Source: Sphaerisporangium rubeum | GTDB taxonomy: Bacteria > Actinomycetota > Actinomycetes > Streptosporangiales > Streptosporangiaceae | Direction: 5' to 3' | Assembly: GCF_014207705.1 (NCBI RefSeq) | Contig: NZ_JACHIU010000001.1 | Span: 5,510,501 to 5,574,500, forward strand | Length of the DNA stretch: 64,000 nucleotides | In this document: piece after piece, positions 1-10,411 of the stretch | Numbering within the stretch: position 1 is the stretch's first letter | Layout of the letters: each line of letters opens with the position of its first letter | The notes under the pieces: model-generated | What the model saw: the letters and a program-made list of their open reading frames with translations, nothing else | Database searches by the model: none | Told to the model about the DNA's origin: nothing | Translations under genes and position numbers: made by a program

Positions 1-25
1 CGAACCTCCATCCGGGTCCGGAGGA

Positions 26-47
26 GGCCGGGGATCCGTCCCCGGCC
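26..47. terminator. Strong hairpin, possible terminator of a gene left of the window
   Basis: A perfect 9-bp stem (GGCCGGGGA at 26-34, TCCCCGGCC at 39-47) closes on a 4-base loop TCCG. There is no T-run, which is normal for actinobacterial terminators. What lies upstream is outside the window, so the role is inferred. Confidence 0.4.
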
Positions 48-281
48 GGAGACGGCACGAGACACGCTTCCGGGTGCGTGTCCCGCGCCGGGTCCGCCGT
101 CACCGGGGTTCCCCGGCCCGCCCTCCGCGGCCCCGGGCCCGGGTACTCCCGTCTTCCCCGGCGCACCGTGACGGCGGCCGGGCCGGTCGGCGAGCGCAGT
201 CTGGTCAAGTACCGTTTTCTCTAGGTCAAGACCCGCGACTGAGCCGCCGGCCGGTCCGATCCACAAGGAGGATTCACCCGC
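48..281. other. Intergenic leader of the MscS gene
   Basis: No convincing gene is seen here; the open frames are composition artefacts. The only clear signal is a strong ribosome binding site AAGGAGGA at 265-272, nine bases before the GTG at 282. Confidence 0.5.
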
Positions 282-1283
282 GTGTCCCCGCTCGTCCCGG
301 ACCCTTCGCCGACACCCGAACCGTCCCCGCTCAACCTCGAAAAAGGACTTGAGAACGCGTTGAGCGGCTGCGAGACCGGTAGTGGCAAGGACGACCCGAT
401 CTGTGCGGCGCTGCTCCACTGGCTTCCGGCCGGCTGGGCTTCGCCGGTGGCCTGGCTGGTCGGCCTCGTGATCATCATCATCGTCGCGCTTCTGGTGCGG
501 GCCGTCCTCCAGCGGCTGATCGACCGGGTGATCCGCCGGGCCGCCGAGGGCCTGCGGCCGGACCGCGCGCGCCAGCGGCAGGCGGATCAGGACATGTCCC
601 CCACCGCGCTGCTGCTCAACGAGCGCCGCCGCCAGCGGGCCGAGACACTCGGCACGGTGCTCAGCAGCCTTGTCTCGGTGGTGGTCTTCGGCACCGCCGC
701 GCTGATGGTCCTCGCGCGGCTCGGGCTGGACCTGGCCCCCGTGCTGACCAGCGTCGGCATCCTCGGGGTCGCCGTCGGCTTCGGCGCGCAGGAGCTCGTC
801 AAGGACTTCATCGCCGGCATGTTCATGCTGCTGGAGGACCAGTACGGCGTGGGTGACCATGTCGACACCGGCTCGGCCGTCGGCACGGTCGAAGCCGTGA
901 CGCTGCGCATCACCCGGCTGCGTGACGCCGACGGCCGGGTCTGGTACGTGCGCAACGGCACCATCACACGGGTCGGCAACGAGTCGCAGGGCTGGTCCCG
1001 CGCGCTGCTCGACGTGCCGGTGGCGTACGACGCCGACGTGAACGGCGTGCTCGACCTGCTCCAGCAGATCTCCACCGAGATGTGGGAAGACCCGCAGCTG
1101 CGCGACGTGTCCCTGGTCGAGGAGCCGCAGGTGTACTCCCTCGAGCAGCTCTCCGACAAGGCGATGATCTTCCGCATCACCGCCAAGGCGGTGCCGGCGC
1201 ACCAGGCCGAGGTGGCGCGCGAGCTGCGCATGCGGGTCAAGCGGGCCCTGGACCGCGCGGGTGTCCCGCTGGCCGGCGTCTGA
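282..1283 (+). CDS. Mechanosensitive ion channel family protein (MscS type)
   Basis: The 333-aa protein belongs to the small-conductance mechanosensitive channel family, which opens under membrane tension to release solutes on osmotic downshock. A transmembrane helix lies at about residues 53-76, a second at about 124-147, and a glycine/alanine-rich pore helix at about 155-178 (motif [14 protein letters not shown], typical of MscS TM3). The soluble beta domain follows, with VGDHVD and a [10 protein letters not shown]-like segment, then the alpha/beta C-terminal cage. The GTG at 282 is supported by AAGGAGGA nine bases upstream. A truncated haemoglobin gene starts 34 bases after the stop, so the two may be co-transcribed. 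The N-terminus before TM1 is proline-rich and not conserved in the family. Confidence 0.9.
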   Translation: MSPLVPDPSPTPEPSPLNLEKGLENALSGCETGSGKDDPICAALLHWLPAGWASPVAWLVGLVIIIIVALLVRAVLQRLIDRVIRRAAEGLRPDRARQRQADQDMSPTALLLNERRRQRAETLGTVLSSLVSVVVFGTAALMVLARLGLDLAPVLTSVGILGVAVGFGAQELVKDFIAGMFMLLEDQYGVGDHVDTGSAVGTVEAVTLRITRLRDADGRVWYVRNGTITRVGNESQGWSRALLDVPVAYDADVNGVLDLLQQISTEMWEDPQLRDVSLVEEPQVYSLEQLSDKAMIFRITAKAVPAHQAEVARELRMRVKRALDRAGVPLAGV

Positions 1284-1317
1284 GAAGGACCACCGGAGCG
1301 TGGGTACCCTTGGAGGC

Positions 1318-1707
1318 GTGTCCGCTACTCCGCAGGAATCCGAGTCGTTCTACGACGCCGTCGGCGGCGCCGAGACGTTCGAGCGCCTCGTCGAGCGCTT
1401 CTACGAAGGGGTCGCCGAGGATCCCCTGCTCCTCCCGCTGTATCCCGAGCCGGACCTCACCGGGGCCAAGGAGCGGCTGCGGCTGTTCCTGATCCAATAC
1501 TGGGGCGGGCCCGGCACTTACAGCCAGACCCGCGGTCACCCCCGGCTGCGCATGCGCCACGCGCCGTTCGTCATCGGCGAGGCCGAGCGCGACGCGTGGC
1601 TGCGCCACATGCGCGACGCCGTCGACTCCTTGGGCCTGGCCGCCGATCAGCGTGACCGGCTGTGGAAGTACCTGGAGTACGCCGCGCAGTCGCTGGTGAA
1701 CTCCTAG
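1318..1707 (+). CDS. glbO: Group II truncated haemoglobin
   Basis: This small haem protein (129 aa from the GTG at 1318) has the truncated 2-on-2 globin fold. Members bind O2 and are implicated in NO or peroxide handling and O2 delivery at the membrane. Visible marks are FYDAVGG near the start of the B helix, YPEPDLTGA at the CD turn, WGGPGTYS in the E/F region (typical of group II) and the proximal histidine in RMRHAPF. The frame is open back to 1261 and a GTG at 1300 is possible. I chose 1318 because homologues begin just before the [11 protein letters not shown] segment; GGAGG sits very close to it, so the start is uncertain. It lies directly downstream of the MscS gene. Confidence 0.88.
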   Translation: MSATPQESESFYDAVGGAETFERLVERFYEGVAEDPLLLPLYPEPDLTGAKERLRLFLIQYWGGPGTYSQTRGHPRLRMRHAPFVIGEAERDAWLRHMRDAVDSLGLAADQRDRLWKYLEYAAQSLVNS

Positions 1708-1775
1708 GCGACCCCGCGTCCGTTCACCAGGGTGATCGACGCATAAGTGGGCCGATGAGGGGGACCCCACCACTT

Positions 1776-3320
1776 GTGACACATTCCCCTATCCCTTGGT
1801 GGCGTGACGCCGTCGTCTACGAGATCTACGTCAGGAGCTTCGCCGACGCCTCAGGAGACGGCGTCGGCGACCTGCGAGGCATCCGTTCCCGTCTCCCCTA
1901 TCTCGCCGCGCTCGGCGTGGACGCGGTGTGGCTGACGCCGTTCCAGCCGTCCCCCATGGCCGACGGCGGCTACGACGTGGCCGACTACCGCGATGTCGAC
2001 CCGCTGTTCGGCACGCTCGACGACTTCGACGCGATGGTGTCGGACGCGCACGAGCTGGGACTGCGGGTGATGGTGGACATCGTGCCGAACCACAGTTCGT
2101 CGGCGCACCGGTGGTTCCAGGAGGCCCTCGCGGCTCCGCCGGGTTCGCCGGCCCGCGACCGGTACGTCTTCAGGGACGGCGACCGGCCGCCGAACAACTG
2201 GACGTCGGTGTTCAGCGGCCCCGCGTGGTCCCAGGTACCCGACGGCCAGTGGTACCTGCACCTGTTCGCACCCGAGCAGCCCGATTTCAACTGGCGCAAC
2301 CCCGAGGTGCACGAGGAGTTCCTCGACGTGCTGCGCTTCTGGCTCGACCGCGGCGTGGACGGGTTCCGCATCGACGTCGCGATGGGCCTGTACAAGGACA
2401 TCGGCCTGCCGGACATACCGGAAGCCGAGGAGGGTTTCCGGTCCCGCTCCCCCATCTGGAGCCAGCCCGAGGTGCACGAGGTGTACCGCGCGTGGCGCAA
2501 GGTGCTGGACTCCTACCCCGGTGACCGTGCCGCCGTGGGTGAGGTGTGGACCGACAGCGCCGAGGACCTCGCGCGTTACGTCAGGCCCGACGAGCTGCAC
2601 CAGAGCTTCAACTTCGCCTGGTTGGAGGCGCCGTGGTCGGCCACGGCGTTCCGCACCGTGATCGACCAGACGCTGGCCGCGGTGCCGGCACCCACCTGGG
2701 TGCTGTCCAACCACGACGTGGTGCGGCACATCTCACGGTACGGCGAGGGGTCCCTCGACCCGGAGGCCGGCCCGGCACGAGGCCGCGCCGCGATGATGAC
2801 CATGATGGCGCTGCCGGGGTCGGCGTACCTGTACCAAGGTGAGGAACTGGGCCTGCCGGAGGTGAAGGATCTTCCACCGGAGGCCCGGCAGGATCCGATC
2901 TTCGCGCGGTCCGGCGGCGAACTACCCGGACGGGACGGCTGCCGGGTGCCACTGCCGTGGTCGGGCACGGCCGAGCCGTTCGGCTTCTCCCCCGAAGGCA
3001 TCCGGCCGTGGCTGCCGCAACCGGCCTCGTGGGCCGCGCTCACCGCCGAACATCAGGAGGCCGACCCGGTGTCGACCCTGGCGTTCTACCGGCGGGTCCT
3101 GGCGCTGCGCCGCACCCTGCGCGCGTCGCTGCCAGGCACGATCACCTGGCTGGAGTCGCCTGAGGACGCACTGATCTTCTCCAGAGGCGACCTGATCTGT
3201 GCCGTCAACTGCGGCGAGGACACCGTGCCGCTGCCGCCGCACCGCGAGCCGCTGCTGAGCAGCGGCGGATACGCGCCGGACGCACTGCCGCCTGACACGG
3301 CCGTCTGGCTTCGTGCCTGA
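1776..3320 (+). CDS. GH13 alpha-amylase family glycosidase (alpha-glucosidase-like)
   Basis: The protein (about 514 aa) is a retaining alpha-glucosidase of GH family 13, probably cytoplasmic since no signal peptide is seen. It begins with the family opening PWWRDAVVYEIYVRSF, followed by conserved region I (DIVPNHSS), region II with the nucleophile aspartate (GFRIDVAMG), region III with the acid/base glutamate (GEVW) and region IV (SNHD) with the transition-state aspartate. A C-terminal beta domain follows. The GTG at 1776 has GAGGGGGA about 11 bases upstream; an ATG at 1755 in the same frame lacks a Shine-Dalgarno. Substrate specificity (oligo-1,6-, trehalose or maltose type) cannot be read from the sequence. 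It converges on ettA across a hairpin. Confidence 0.9.
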   Translation: MTHSPIPWWRDAVVYEIYVRSFADASGDGVGDLRGIRSRLPYLAALGVDAVWLTPFQPSPMADGGYDVADYRDVDPLFGTLDDFDAMVSDAHELGLRVMVDIVPNHSSSAHRWFQEALAAPPGSPARDRYVFRDGDRPPNNWTSVFSGPAWSQVPDGQWYLHLFAPEQPDFNWRNPEVHEEFLDVLRFWLDRGVDGFRIDVAMGLYKDIGLPDIPEAEEGFRSRSPIWSQPEVHEVYRAWRKVLDSYPGDRAAVGEVWTDSAEDLARYVRPDELHQSFNFAWLEAPWSATAFRTVIDQTLAAVPAPTWVLSNHDVVRHISRYGEGSLDPEAGPARGRAAMMTMMALPGSAYLYQGEELGLPEVKDLPPEARQDPIFARSGGELPGRDGCRVPLPWSGTAEPFGFSPEGIRPWLPQPASWAALTAEHQEADPVSTLAFYRRVLALRRTLRASLPGTITWLESPEDALIFSRGDLICAVNCGEDTVPLPPHREPLLSSGGYAPDALPPDTAVWLRA

Positions 3321-3329
3321 CCCTGGCCC

Positions 3330-3359
3330 GTCCGGGTCCCCCGCGCGGGAGACCCGGAC
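3330..3359. terminator. Bidirectional terminator between convergent genes
   Basis: GTCCGGGTC (3330-3338) and GACCCGGAC (3351-3359) form a 9-bp perfect stem around a GC-rich loop. It lies between the stops of the GH13 gene (plus) and ettA (minus), so it can serve both. Confidence 0.65.
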
Positions 3360-3377
3360 GGACCCGGACGGACGCGG

Positions 3378-5042
<1,665 letters not shown>

Positions 5043-5052
5043 GTCCTTAAGC

Positions 5053-6348
5053 CTAGGGGATTCCGCCCTGGGAGTTGTCCTCCCTGCCGCGCTGGGGGGG
5101 CACCGGTGCGACCGGCAGGCAGATGCGGTCGCGGCCGAGCTCCTTGGCCCGGTAGAGGGCCAGGTCGGCGGCGGCGAGCAACTCGATCAGATCGTCGCCG
5201 TGCACGCTCAAGATGGCCACCCCGACCGAGATGGTCACGGTGATCAGGGCCTCCTCGACCGGGATGGCCATGCGGCCAACGCGGCCCCGCAGGCGCTCGG
5301 CCACCCGGCGGGCCTCGGCGACGTCGGCCCTCGGCAGCAGCACCACGAACTCCTCGCCACCGAACCGGCCGACGACGTCGTAGTCGCGGAGCTGGCTGCG
5401 GACGGCCGTGGCGACGCCGGCGAGCACCTGGTCGCCGATGAGGTGGCCGTGGTTGTCGTTGACCCGCTTGAAGTGGTCGATGTCGACGATGAGCAAGGCG
5501 AGGGTCTCGCCGGTGCGGCGGGCCCGGACGATCTCGGTGTCGGCCTCGCGCTGCCATGCCGTGGCGTTCAGCAGGCCGGTCTTGGCGTCGGTGCGCGCGG
5601 CGGCCTTGAGCTGCGCGTGCAGCAGGCTGCGCTGCAGCAGCACCACCGGCGGGAGAGTGAGCACGAGCAGCAAGGGGCTGATGCCGCAGACGATGGCCAC
5701 CAGCACCCCGAGGCACAGCTCCACGACGTCGAGCAGCACCCGCTCGCGGTCCCACAGGACGTCGCGCAGGCGGGTGTCAGGGTCGGACAGGACGGCGGCC
5801 GCGGCGACCAGCGCGGTGTTCAGCACCGTGAACAACACCGCGCACGCGACCGCGAGCAGGAGTGTGGCCGTCCCCAGATGGCCCGGCCCGCGACCCATGC
5901 CGTGGAAGCACAGTGAGGCCGCCACGGCGGCCAGCCCGATGGCCGCCGCGCTGAAGACCCGGCGGTACACCACGGTCGGCTTCACCCGGACCTGGAGCAG
6001 GAACTGGAGCGGCAGCGGCGCCAGTAACGCGTACACCGGTGGCAGCAGCAACGCCACCGGCAGCCACCACGCCGACAGCAGGTCGCGTGAAACCCCCGCC
6101 GGCAGGCCGAGCCGCCGCGTCGCCTCGATGCAGACCGCCCCGCATCCCATGAGCGCGAGGAAGGTCAGCACGTCCTCCCACCGGAACGGCGTGGCCCGCG
6201 CCAGCCACACCCCTGCCGCCACCGCGAGCCCCACCGTGCCGCAGAGATAGAGCACCAGCGTGCCCGGCTGCCTGAGCAGCGGCCACCGGTCCGCCAGCGC
6301 CACTCCCCCGCGCCGCACGTCGATCGAGCTCTCTCTCGGCGCCGTCAT
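5053..6348 (-). CDS. Membrane-bound GGDEF diguanylate cyclase
   Basis: The protein (431 aa) has an N-terminal integral membrane sensor region of about six to eight hydrophobic helices (residues about 20-240) and a C-terminal GGDEF domain. The catalytic motif is GGEEF in the context RFGGEEFVVLLP. The magnesium-binding DIDHFKRVND and the NHGHLIGD segments are also present, so the domain should make cyclic di-GMP, the signal that controls development in streptomycetes. There is no EAL domain. Translation could begin at a TTG at 6360, but the ATG at 6348 behind GGGGGA is preferred. What the membrane domain senses is unknown. Confidence 0.9.
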   Translation of the reverse strand: MTAPRESSIDVRRGGVALADRWPLLRQPGTLVLYLCGTVGLAVAAGVWLARATPFRWEDVLTFLALMGCGAVCIEATRRLGLPAGVSRDLLSAWWLPVALLLPPVYALLAPLPLQFLLQVRVKPTVVYRRVFSAAAIGLAAVAASLCFHGMGRGPGHLGTATLLLAVACAVLFTVLNTALVAAAAVLSDPDTRLRDVLWDRERVLLDVVELCLGVLVAIVCGISPLLLVLTLPPVVLLQRSLLHAQLKAAARTDAKTGLLNATAWQREADTEIVRARRTGETLALLIVDIDHFKRVNDNHGHLIGDQVLAGVATAVRSQLRDYDVVGRFGGEEFVVLLPRADVAEARRVAERLRGRVGRMAIPVEEALITVTISVGVAILSVHGDDLIELLAAADLALYRAKELGRDRICLPVAPVPPQRGREDNSQGGIP

Positions 6349-6628
6349 CACATCCCCCAAGGCAGTGTGTCCGACCTGGATTGTCCGCGATCTCTACCTT
6401 TACGCCTCACGATGAGTAACACAATAGTCGCAGACTGTGCCCCCTGCGAAGAGAACCACTACACCGACCCAGCCACCCAACCCCCTCCACCACCTCTGCC
6501 CCACAGTCCCCACCCGTCCGACCCGGAAACCCCGGCCACCGCCAGAAGCGCACCCCACGACACGACGCACCTCCCGCTTCGCGCACCTCGATCTCGCGCA
6601 CCTGATCCTCAAAATCCGAAAATAAAAT
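6349..6628. other. Intergenic region between divergent genes, no gene seen
   Basis: This stretch is C-rich and repetitive in composition, then becomes strongly AT-rich from about 6610 to 6650. The short frames on both strands have no coding bias. The AT-rich end is probably the promoter of the ArsR-like gene at 6663. Confidence 0.5.
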
Positions 6629-6648
6629 TGCGAAAATTATCCTTCGCA
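6629..6648. promoter_or_regulatory. Inverted repeat upstream of the ArsR-like gene, candidate operator
   Basis: TGCGAA (6629-6634) and TTCGCA (6643-6648) are perfect inverted arms with an 8-base AT-rich spacer, 14 bases before the ATG at 6663. Position and symmetry suit an autoregulatory site of the winged-helix protein encoded next. No binding data are available. Confidence 0.45.
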
Positions 6649-6662
6649 TCTAGGGTCGACGT

Positions 6663-7256
6663 ATGGGACCAGAGCGCGAACCCGAGCGGATCACCGACCT
6701 GACCCGGCTGAAGGCGTTCACCAATCCGCTGCGGCTGAGGCTCTACCGCCTGCTGTACGCCGCAGGCACCGCGACCGCCTCCCAACTGGCCGAGCAGGTC
6801 GGCCAGACCCCGTCACTCGTCAGCTACCACCTGCGCAAACTCGCTGACCACGGTTTCGTCGCCGAGGCAGGCGAGCACGGCTCCGACGGCAGGGAGCGGT
6901 GGTGGCAGGTGGCCTCCGAGGACGGCTGGTCCTTCCGCGACTCGGACTTCAGCGCCACCCCCGAAGGCGCTGCAGCCGCCGTCACCGTGGCCCGCGGCGT
7001 CTTCGAGACCCGCGTGACCCAGTACCGCACTTACCTCGACCAGACCGCCGCCTGGGCCAAGGACTGGACCGACGCCGCCTTCAGCTCCGAATGGCTCATG
7101 GAACTGACCCCCGACGAACTCGCCGAGATGAGCGCCGAACTCGCCGCCGTGACCCGCCGCTGGCGCGAACACGGCAAATCCGCCAAAGCCGCCGGCCACA
7201 CCCAAAACCGCGAACACGTCGCCACCCACCTCTACGGCTTCCCCTTCCGAATCTGA
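6663..7256 (+). CDS. ArsR-family winged helix-turn-helix regulator
   Basis: The 197-aa protein has an N-terminal winged helix (residues about 12-85). It reads LKAFTNPLRLRLYRLL, the usual start of ArsR/HTH_20 domains, then the recognition helix QTPSLVSYHLRKLADHGF and a wing ending in ERWWQVA. The C-terminal half is helical and acidic, with no metal-binding cysteines, so it is not a classical metal sensor. Regulators of this subfamily commonly sit next to MFS exporters and repress them. Here an MFS gene follows on the same strand after 320 bases. An inverted repeat overlapping the promoter region supports autoregulation. Confidence 0.88.
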   Translation: MGPEREPERITDLTRLKAFTNPLRLRLYRLLYAAGTATASQLAEQVGQTPSLVSYHLRKLADHGFVAEAGEHGSDGRERWWQVASEDGWSFRDSDFSATPEGAAAAVTVARGVFETRVTQYRTYLDQTAAWAKDWTDAAFSSEWLMELTPDELAEMSAELAAVTRRWREHGKSAKAAGHTQNREHVATHLYGFPFRI

Positions 7257-7288
7257 CCCCTCCCCATCCCCCCAGAACCCGACCCCCT

Positions 7289-7401
7289 CAAGAACCCGAC
7301 CCCGACCACATCCCCACCGTTCCACCACTTCCGACCCCTCCCGACTCCCCCAAGAACCCGACCCCGACCACATCCCCACGTCCGCCACTTCCGGCTCCTC
7401 T
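7289..7401. repeat. Two direct copies of a ~50-bp sequence, 62-bp period
   Basis: A 29-bp block beginning CAAGAACCCGACCCCGACCA occurs at 7289-7317 and again unchanged at 7351-7379. In each copy it is followed by a similar CCACTTCCG segment. The copies lie in the untranslated gap between the regulator and the MFS gene. No function is evident. Confidence 0.8.
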
Positions 7402-7482
7402 CCGGATCAACCCTCTCGCTGTGCCTCTCCCGGCTCACGTTCTCGATCCCAAGACGAGTTCTCATCTGGATCCGCCCCCCTT

Positions 7483-7506
7483 CGAGCCCTCCGGATGAAG
7501 GGCTCG
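7483..7506. terminator. Hairpin between the regulator and the MFS gene
   Basis: CGAGCCCT (7483-7490) pairs with AGGGCTCG (7499-7506) across an 8-base loop. It lies 75 bases before the MFS start. It may terminate the regulator transcript or act as an attenuator. Confidence 0.35.
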
Positions 7507-7580
7507 CTCGATCCGGTCACGACCCTGGTCCGGACTCCTCCCGGATACGGCTCTCGTCCGCCTGGCTCTTGGAGATGCAC

Positions 7581-9344
7581 ATGGCAACCGAACACTCCTC
7601 CCTGCACACGGACACCGACTCCGCAACTGCGAGCACCACGCACTTCGCGCGCATCGGTGACACTGAACCGCCGGGTTCGCGCGCCGGCGACTCACCGCCG
7701 GTGAGTGCCACCGATCCGCCGGCCACGAACGTCACCGTCACCGCTCCGCCGGACACGGACATCGCCGACGCCGTTCCCGCCTACCGGGACGGGAACGTGC
7801 TGCGGTGGCTCGCCGCTTACACCGCCTCGCTGGTCGGGGACAGTGTCTACTTCGTCGCGCTCGGCTGGTCGGCACAGCAGGTCGCGGGGGCCGCCGAGGT
7901 CGGACTGATCATGGCGGCGGGAGCGCTGCCGCGGGCTCTGCTCATGCTCGGGGGTGGAGTGGTCGCGGACAGGTTCGGGCCGCGGCGGGTGGTGATCGGC
8001 AGTGACGCGGTGCGGTGTGTGCTGATCTTGGGGGTGGCGGCGGGGATCGCGCTGACCACGCCGGCGGCGTGGCTCCTGGTGGCGGTGGCTCTGGTCTTCG
8101 GCGCCGTCGACGCGCTCTTCGTACCCGCCGTCGGTGCGCTGCCGCCGCGCATCACCAGCGCGGGACAGCTGGCGCGGGTCACCGGCATGCGGACGCTGTC
8201 GATGCGCCTCAGCCAGATAGCCGGCCCGCCGATCGGCGGCCTGGCCATGGCGCACGGAGGCACCGCGGCGACCTTCACCGTCGCCGGGCTGCTGTTCGCG
8301 CTCTCGCTCCCGCTGCTGATTCTCGTACGACTACGTCCGCTCACAGACCATGAGGAGACGACACCCACGACACCGACGGGTCGGCAGGACGAAACGGCAC
8401 CCATGACACCAGCGGGTCGGCAGGACGAGACAGCACCCACGACACGCACCGGTCGGCAGGACGAAGCCGTACCCACGACAACAACGGGTCGGCACGATGA
8501 AACGGCACCCGCGACACGCACCGGTCGGCAGGACGAGACAGCATCCACGACACGCACCAGTCGGCAGGACGAAGCCGTACCCACGACAACAACGGGTCGG
8601 CACGATGAAACGGCACCCGCGACACGCACCGGTCGGCAGGACGAGACAGCACCCGCGACACGCACCGGTCCGCAACACGAGACAGCACCCGCGACACGTA
8701 GGGGTCGGTGGGGTGAAACGGCAGCCGCGAGGCGGACCGGGTGGCAGGAGTTGCTCGACGGTTTGCGGTACATCCGCGGTCATCGCCTGATCCTGCCGCT
8801 GGTCGCCGTCGGTGCCATCACGGAGCTCGGGCTGACCGGCACGCTCAACGTCGGCCTGGTGTTGCTCAACGGGGAGCGTGGCTGGGGGCCCTCGGGGTAC
8901 GGCTGGATCGTGAGCGGCTTCGGTACCGGTGCGACGGCCGGTGCGGCGCTGCTCACCGTGGCACGCCGGTTGCCGCGCGCCGGTGGGGTGCTGTCCGGCA
9001 CGATGCTCGTGTGCTGCACCGGAGCGGCTATGATCGGTCTGGTGCCGACGCTGCCGCTGGCCGTGGTCGCCGCGACTGTCGTCGGCCTGGCGGCCGGTGT
9101 GCATGGCGGTGTGAGCAACACACTCATCCAGACCTCGGCGGACCCTGCCTATCTGGGCCGCGTCACCTCCGTCGTGATGCTCACCGTGGTCGGGCTCGCA
9201 CCGCTGAGCTACCCTCTGGTCGGCGCCGCCATCGGAGCGTGGGGTGCGACCCCGGTGTTCGTCGGCTGCGGCGTGTTCGCCGCCTTCGGCGTCGTCATCA
9301 CCTTGGTCTCCGGCCACGTGCGGCGCGCGGAACTGCCGCGATAG
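7581..9344 (+). CDS. MFS transporter with a repeat-filled central loop
   Basis: The protein (587 aa) has about twelve hydrophobic helices in two bundles, the arrangement of major facilitator drug exporters. The family loop 2-3 motif appears as GGGVVADRFGPRRVVIG. The first 70 residues are hydrophilic. Between helices 6 and 7, where most MFS proteins carry a short cytoplasmic loop, there is a 120-residue array of 12-residue repeats (consensus GRQDETAPATRT). This makes the protein much longer than the usual 400-450 residues. The ATG at 7581 has GGAG six bases upstream; a TTG at 7569 and an ATG at 7575 in frame are less well placed. The partner regulator at 6663 may control it. The substrate is unknown. 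Confidence 0.87.
   Translation: MATEHSSLHTDTDSATASTTHFARIGDTEPPGSRAGDSPPVSATDPPATNVTVTAPPDTDIADAVPAYRDGNVLRWLAAYTASLVGDSVYFVALGWSAQQVAGAAEVGLIMAAGALPRALLMLGGGVVADRFGPRRVVIGSDAVRCVLILGVAAGIALTTPAAWLLVAVALVFGAVDALFVPAVGALPPRITSAGQLARVTGMRTLSMRLSQIAGPPIGGLAMAHGGTAATFTVAGLLFALSLPLLILVRLRPLTDHEETTPTTPTGRQDETAPMTPAGRQDETAPTTRTGRQDEAVPTTTTGRHDETAPATRTGRQDETASTTRTSRQDEAVPTTTTGRHDETAPATRTGRQDETAPATRTGPQHETAPATRRGRWGETAAARRTGWQELLDGLRYIRGHRLILPLVAVGAITELGLTGTLNVGLVLLNGERGWGPSGYGWIVSGFGTGATAGAALLTVARRLPRAGGVLSGTMLVCCTGAAMIGLVPTLPLAVVAATVVGLAAGVHGGVSNTLIQTSADPAYLGRVTSVVMLTVVGLAPLSYPLVGAAIGAWGATPVFVGCGVFAAFGVVITLVSGHVRRAELPR
8379..8738 (+). repeat. 36-bp in-frame tandem repeats (10 units) inside the MFS gene
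   Basis: Ten consecutive 36-bp units encode variants of GRQDETAPATRT, preceded by a degenerate half unit. Units 3-5 (from 8451) and 6-8 (from 8559) are nearly identical 108-bp blocks, so a higher-order duplication happened recently. Units carry alternating Arg/His and Asp/Glu and are predicted to be disordered. Confidence 0.95.
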
Positions 9345-9353
9345 CGCCATGGG

Positions 9354-9860
9354 TCAGGCCGCCAGAGGCAGCGAGGTGGTCTCCTCGGGGTCCTCTGGCG
9401 GCTCACGATGAATGGACCCGTCAGGAGCAGCAGGCAGCGCGTCAGGTGGGCCGGAGCCGGCGGAGGCCGATGAGGGCTCGGAGGCCGCCGGTGGTGCGGC
9501 GGAGTGATGTCTGGTGAAGACGGTCGTGCCGCGGCGGAGGTCGTGGCCGAGGGTCGTGGCCTCGATGTCCGCGGACAGGTGGCGCACGCCGTCCTTCTCG
9601 TAGCCGCGGATACGCAGGCGGCCGTGGACCACCACAGGGTGGCCGGGGTGGAGGCAGGCCAGAGCGTTCTCGGCGAGGGCTCGCTGACACCAGACGCTGT
9701 AGTAGGCGGTCTCGCCCTCGCGCCAGGTCTGGGTGCGGCGGTCGAGATAGCGGGGGGTGGCGGCCAGGCGGAACAAGGCGGTGGTGGTGCCGTCCTTCAG
9801 GCTGAATCGCCGGGGTGCGGTGATGACGTTGCCGCTGACGGTGAGGTAGGTGTCTTCCAT
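9354..9860 (-). CDS. ssb: Single-stranded DNA-binding protein paralogue
   Basis: The 168-aa protein has an OB-fold of the bacterial SSB family in residues 1-110. It opens with DTYLTVSGNVITAPRRF, followed by FRLAATPRYLDRRTQTW, YYSVWCQRALAENA and GHPVVVHGRLRIR, all typical strand positions. The C-terminal 50 residues are low complexity and end in SLPLAA, not the acidic DDEIPF-like tip that recruits partner proteins. It is therefore probably the second, SsbB-like actinobacterial SSB, linked elsewhere to sporulation or competence rather than bulk replication. GGAGGCC precedes the ATG at 9860. The gene ends 9 bases from the convergent MFS gene. Confidence 0.85.
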   Translation of the reverse strand: MEDTYLTVSGNVITAPRRFSLKDGTTTALFRLAATPRYLDRRTQTWREGETAYYSVWCQRALAENALACLHPGHPVVVHGRLRIRGYEKDGVRHLSADIEATTLGHDLRRGTTVFTRHHSAAPPAASEPSSASAGSGPPDALPAAPDGSIHREPPEDPEETTSLPLAA

Positions 9861-10013
9861 GCAGGCCTCCGTGAAACGTCGCTGTGGAGGCCAGCATGCG
9901 GCACATCGTCACCTGGCGTGTCAACCGAACCGCGTTCTGTGGATAACCCGGCGGCGGGCCGGCACCGGTGAATGAGAAGCCGTTGCAGTGGCACAGCGCC
10001 TGCTCCGCCAGGG

Positions 10014-10411
10014 GTACGTACGGTTCCTTGGACAACTGAGCGATGCGCCGATGCCAGGACCGTGAAGAAGTCGCTGAAGTGGTTGCCGCACCGACCCCAC
10101 CAGGGAGGACGAACAGTTCCTTGGACGGCTCAGCGATGTGCCGACGTCAGGGCCGTGAAGAAGGTCGCTGAAGTGGTTGCCGCACCGACCCCACCAGGGA
10201 GGACGAACAGTTCCTTGGACGGCTCAGCGATGTGCCGACGTCAGGGCCGTGAAGAAGGTCGCTGAAGTGGTTGCCGCGCCGACCCCACCAGGGAGGACGA
10301 ACAGTTCTTTCGACGGCTCAGCGGCGTGCCGACGTCAGGGCCGTGAAGAAGGTCGCTGAAGTGGTTGCCGCGCCGACCCCACCAGGGAGGACGAACAGTT
10401 CCTTGGACGGC
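10014..10411. repeat. 94-bp tandem array resembling the 3' end of the adjacent GTPase gene
   Basis: Units starting CAGGGAGGACGAACAG recur at 10101, 10195, 10289 and 10383, exactly 94 bp apart, with a more diverged copy before 10101. Read on the minus strand, each unit resembles the last 31 codons of the GTPase gene that ends at 10412. FFTALTSA is retained in the units, and IAEPSKELFV aligns with IASVGKEQVV of the gene. Since 94 is not a multiple of 3 the units change frame, so they are not one protein. The array fills most of the gap between ssb and the GTPase gene. Confidence 0.88.

Noticed and set aside
8331-9350. Long minus-strand frame rich in cysteine opposite the MFS gene
   Set aside because: It mirrors the 36-bp repeats of the MFS gene in antisense; the plus strand has clear membrane helices and codon bias.
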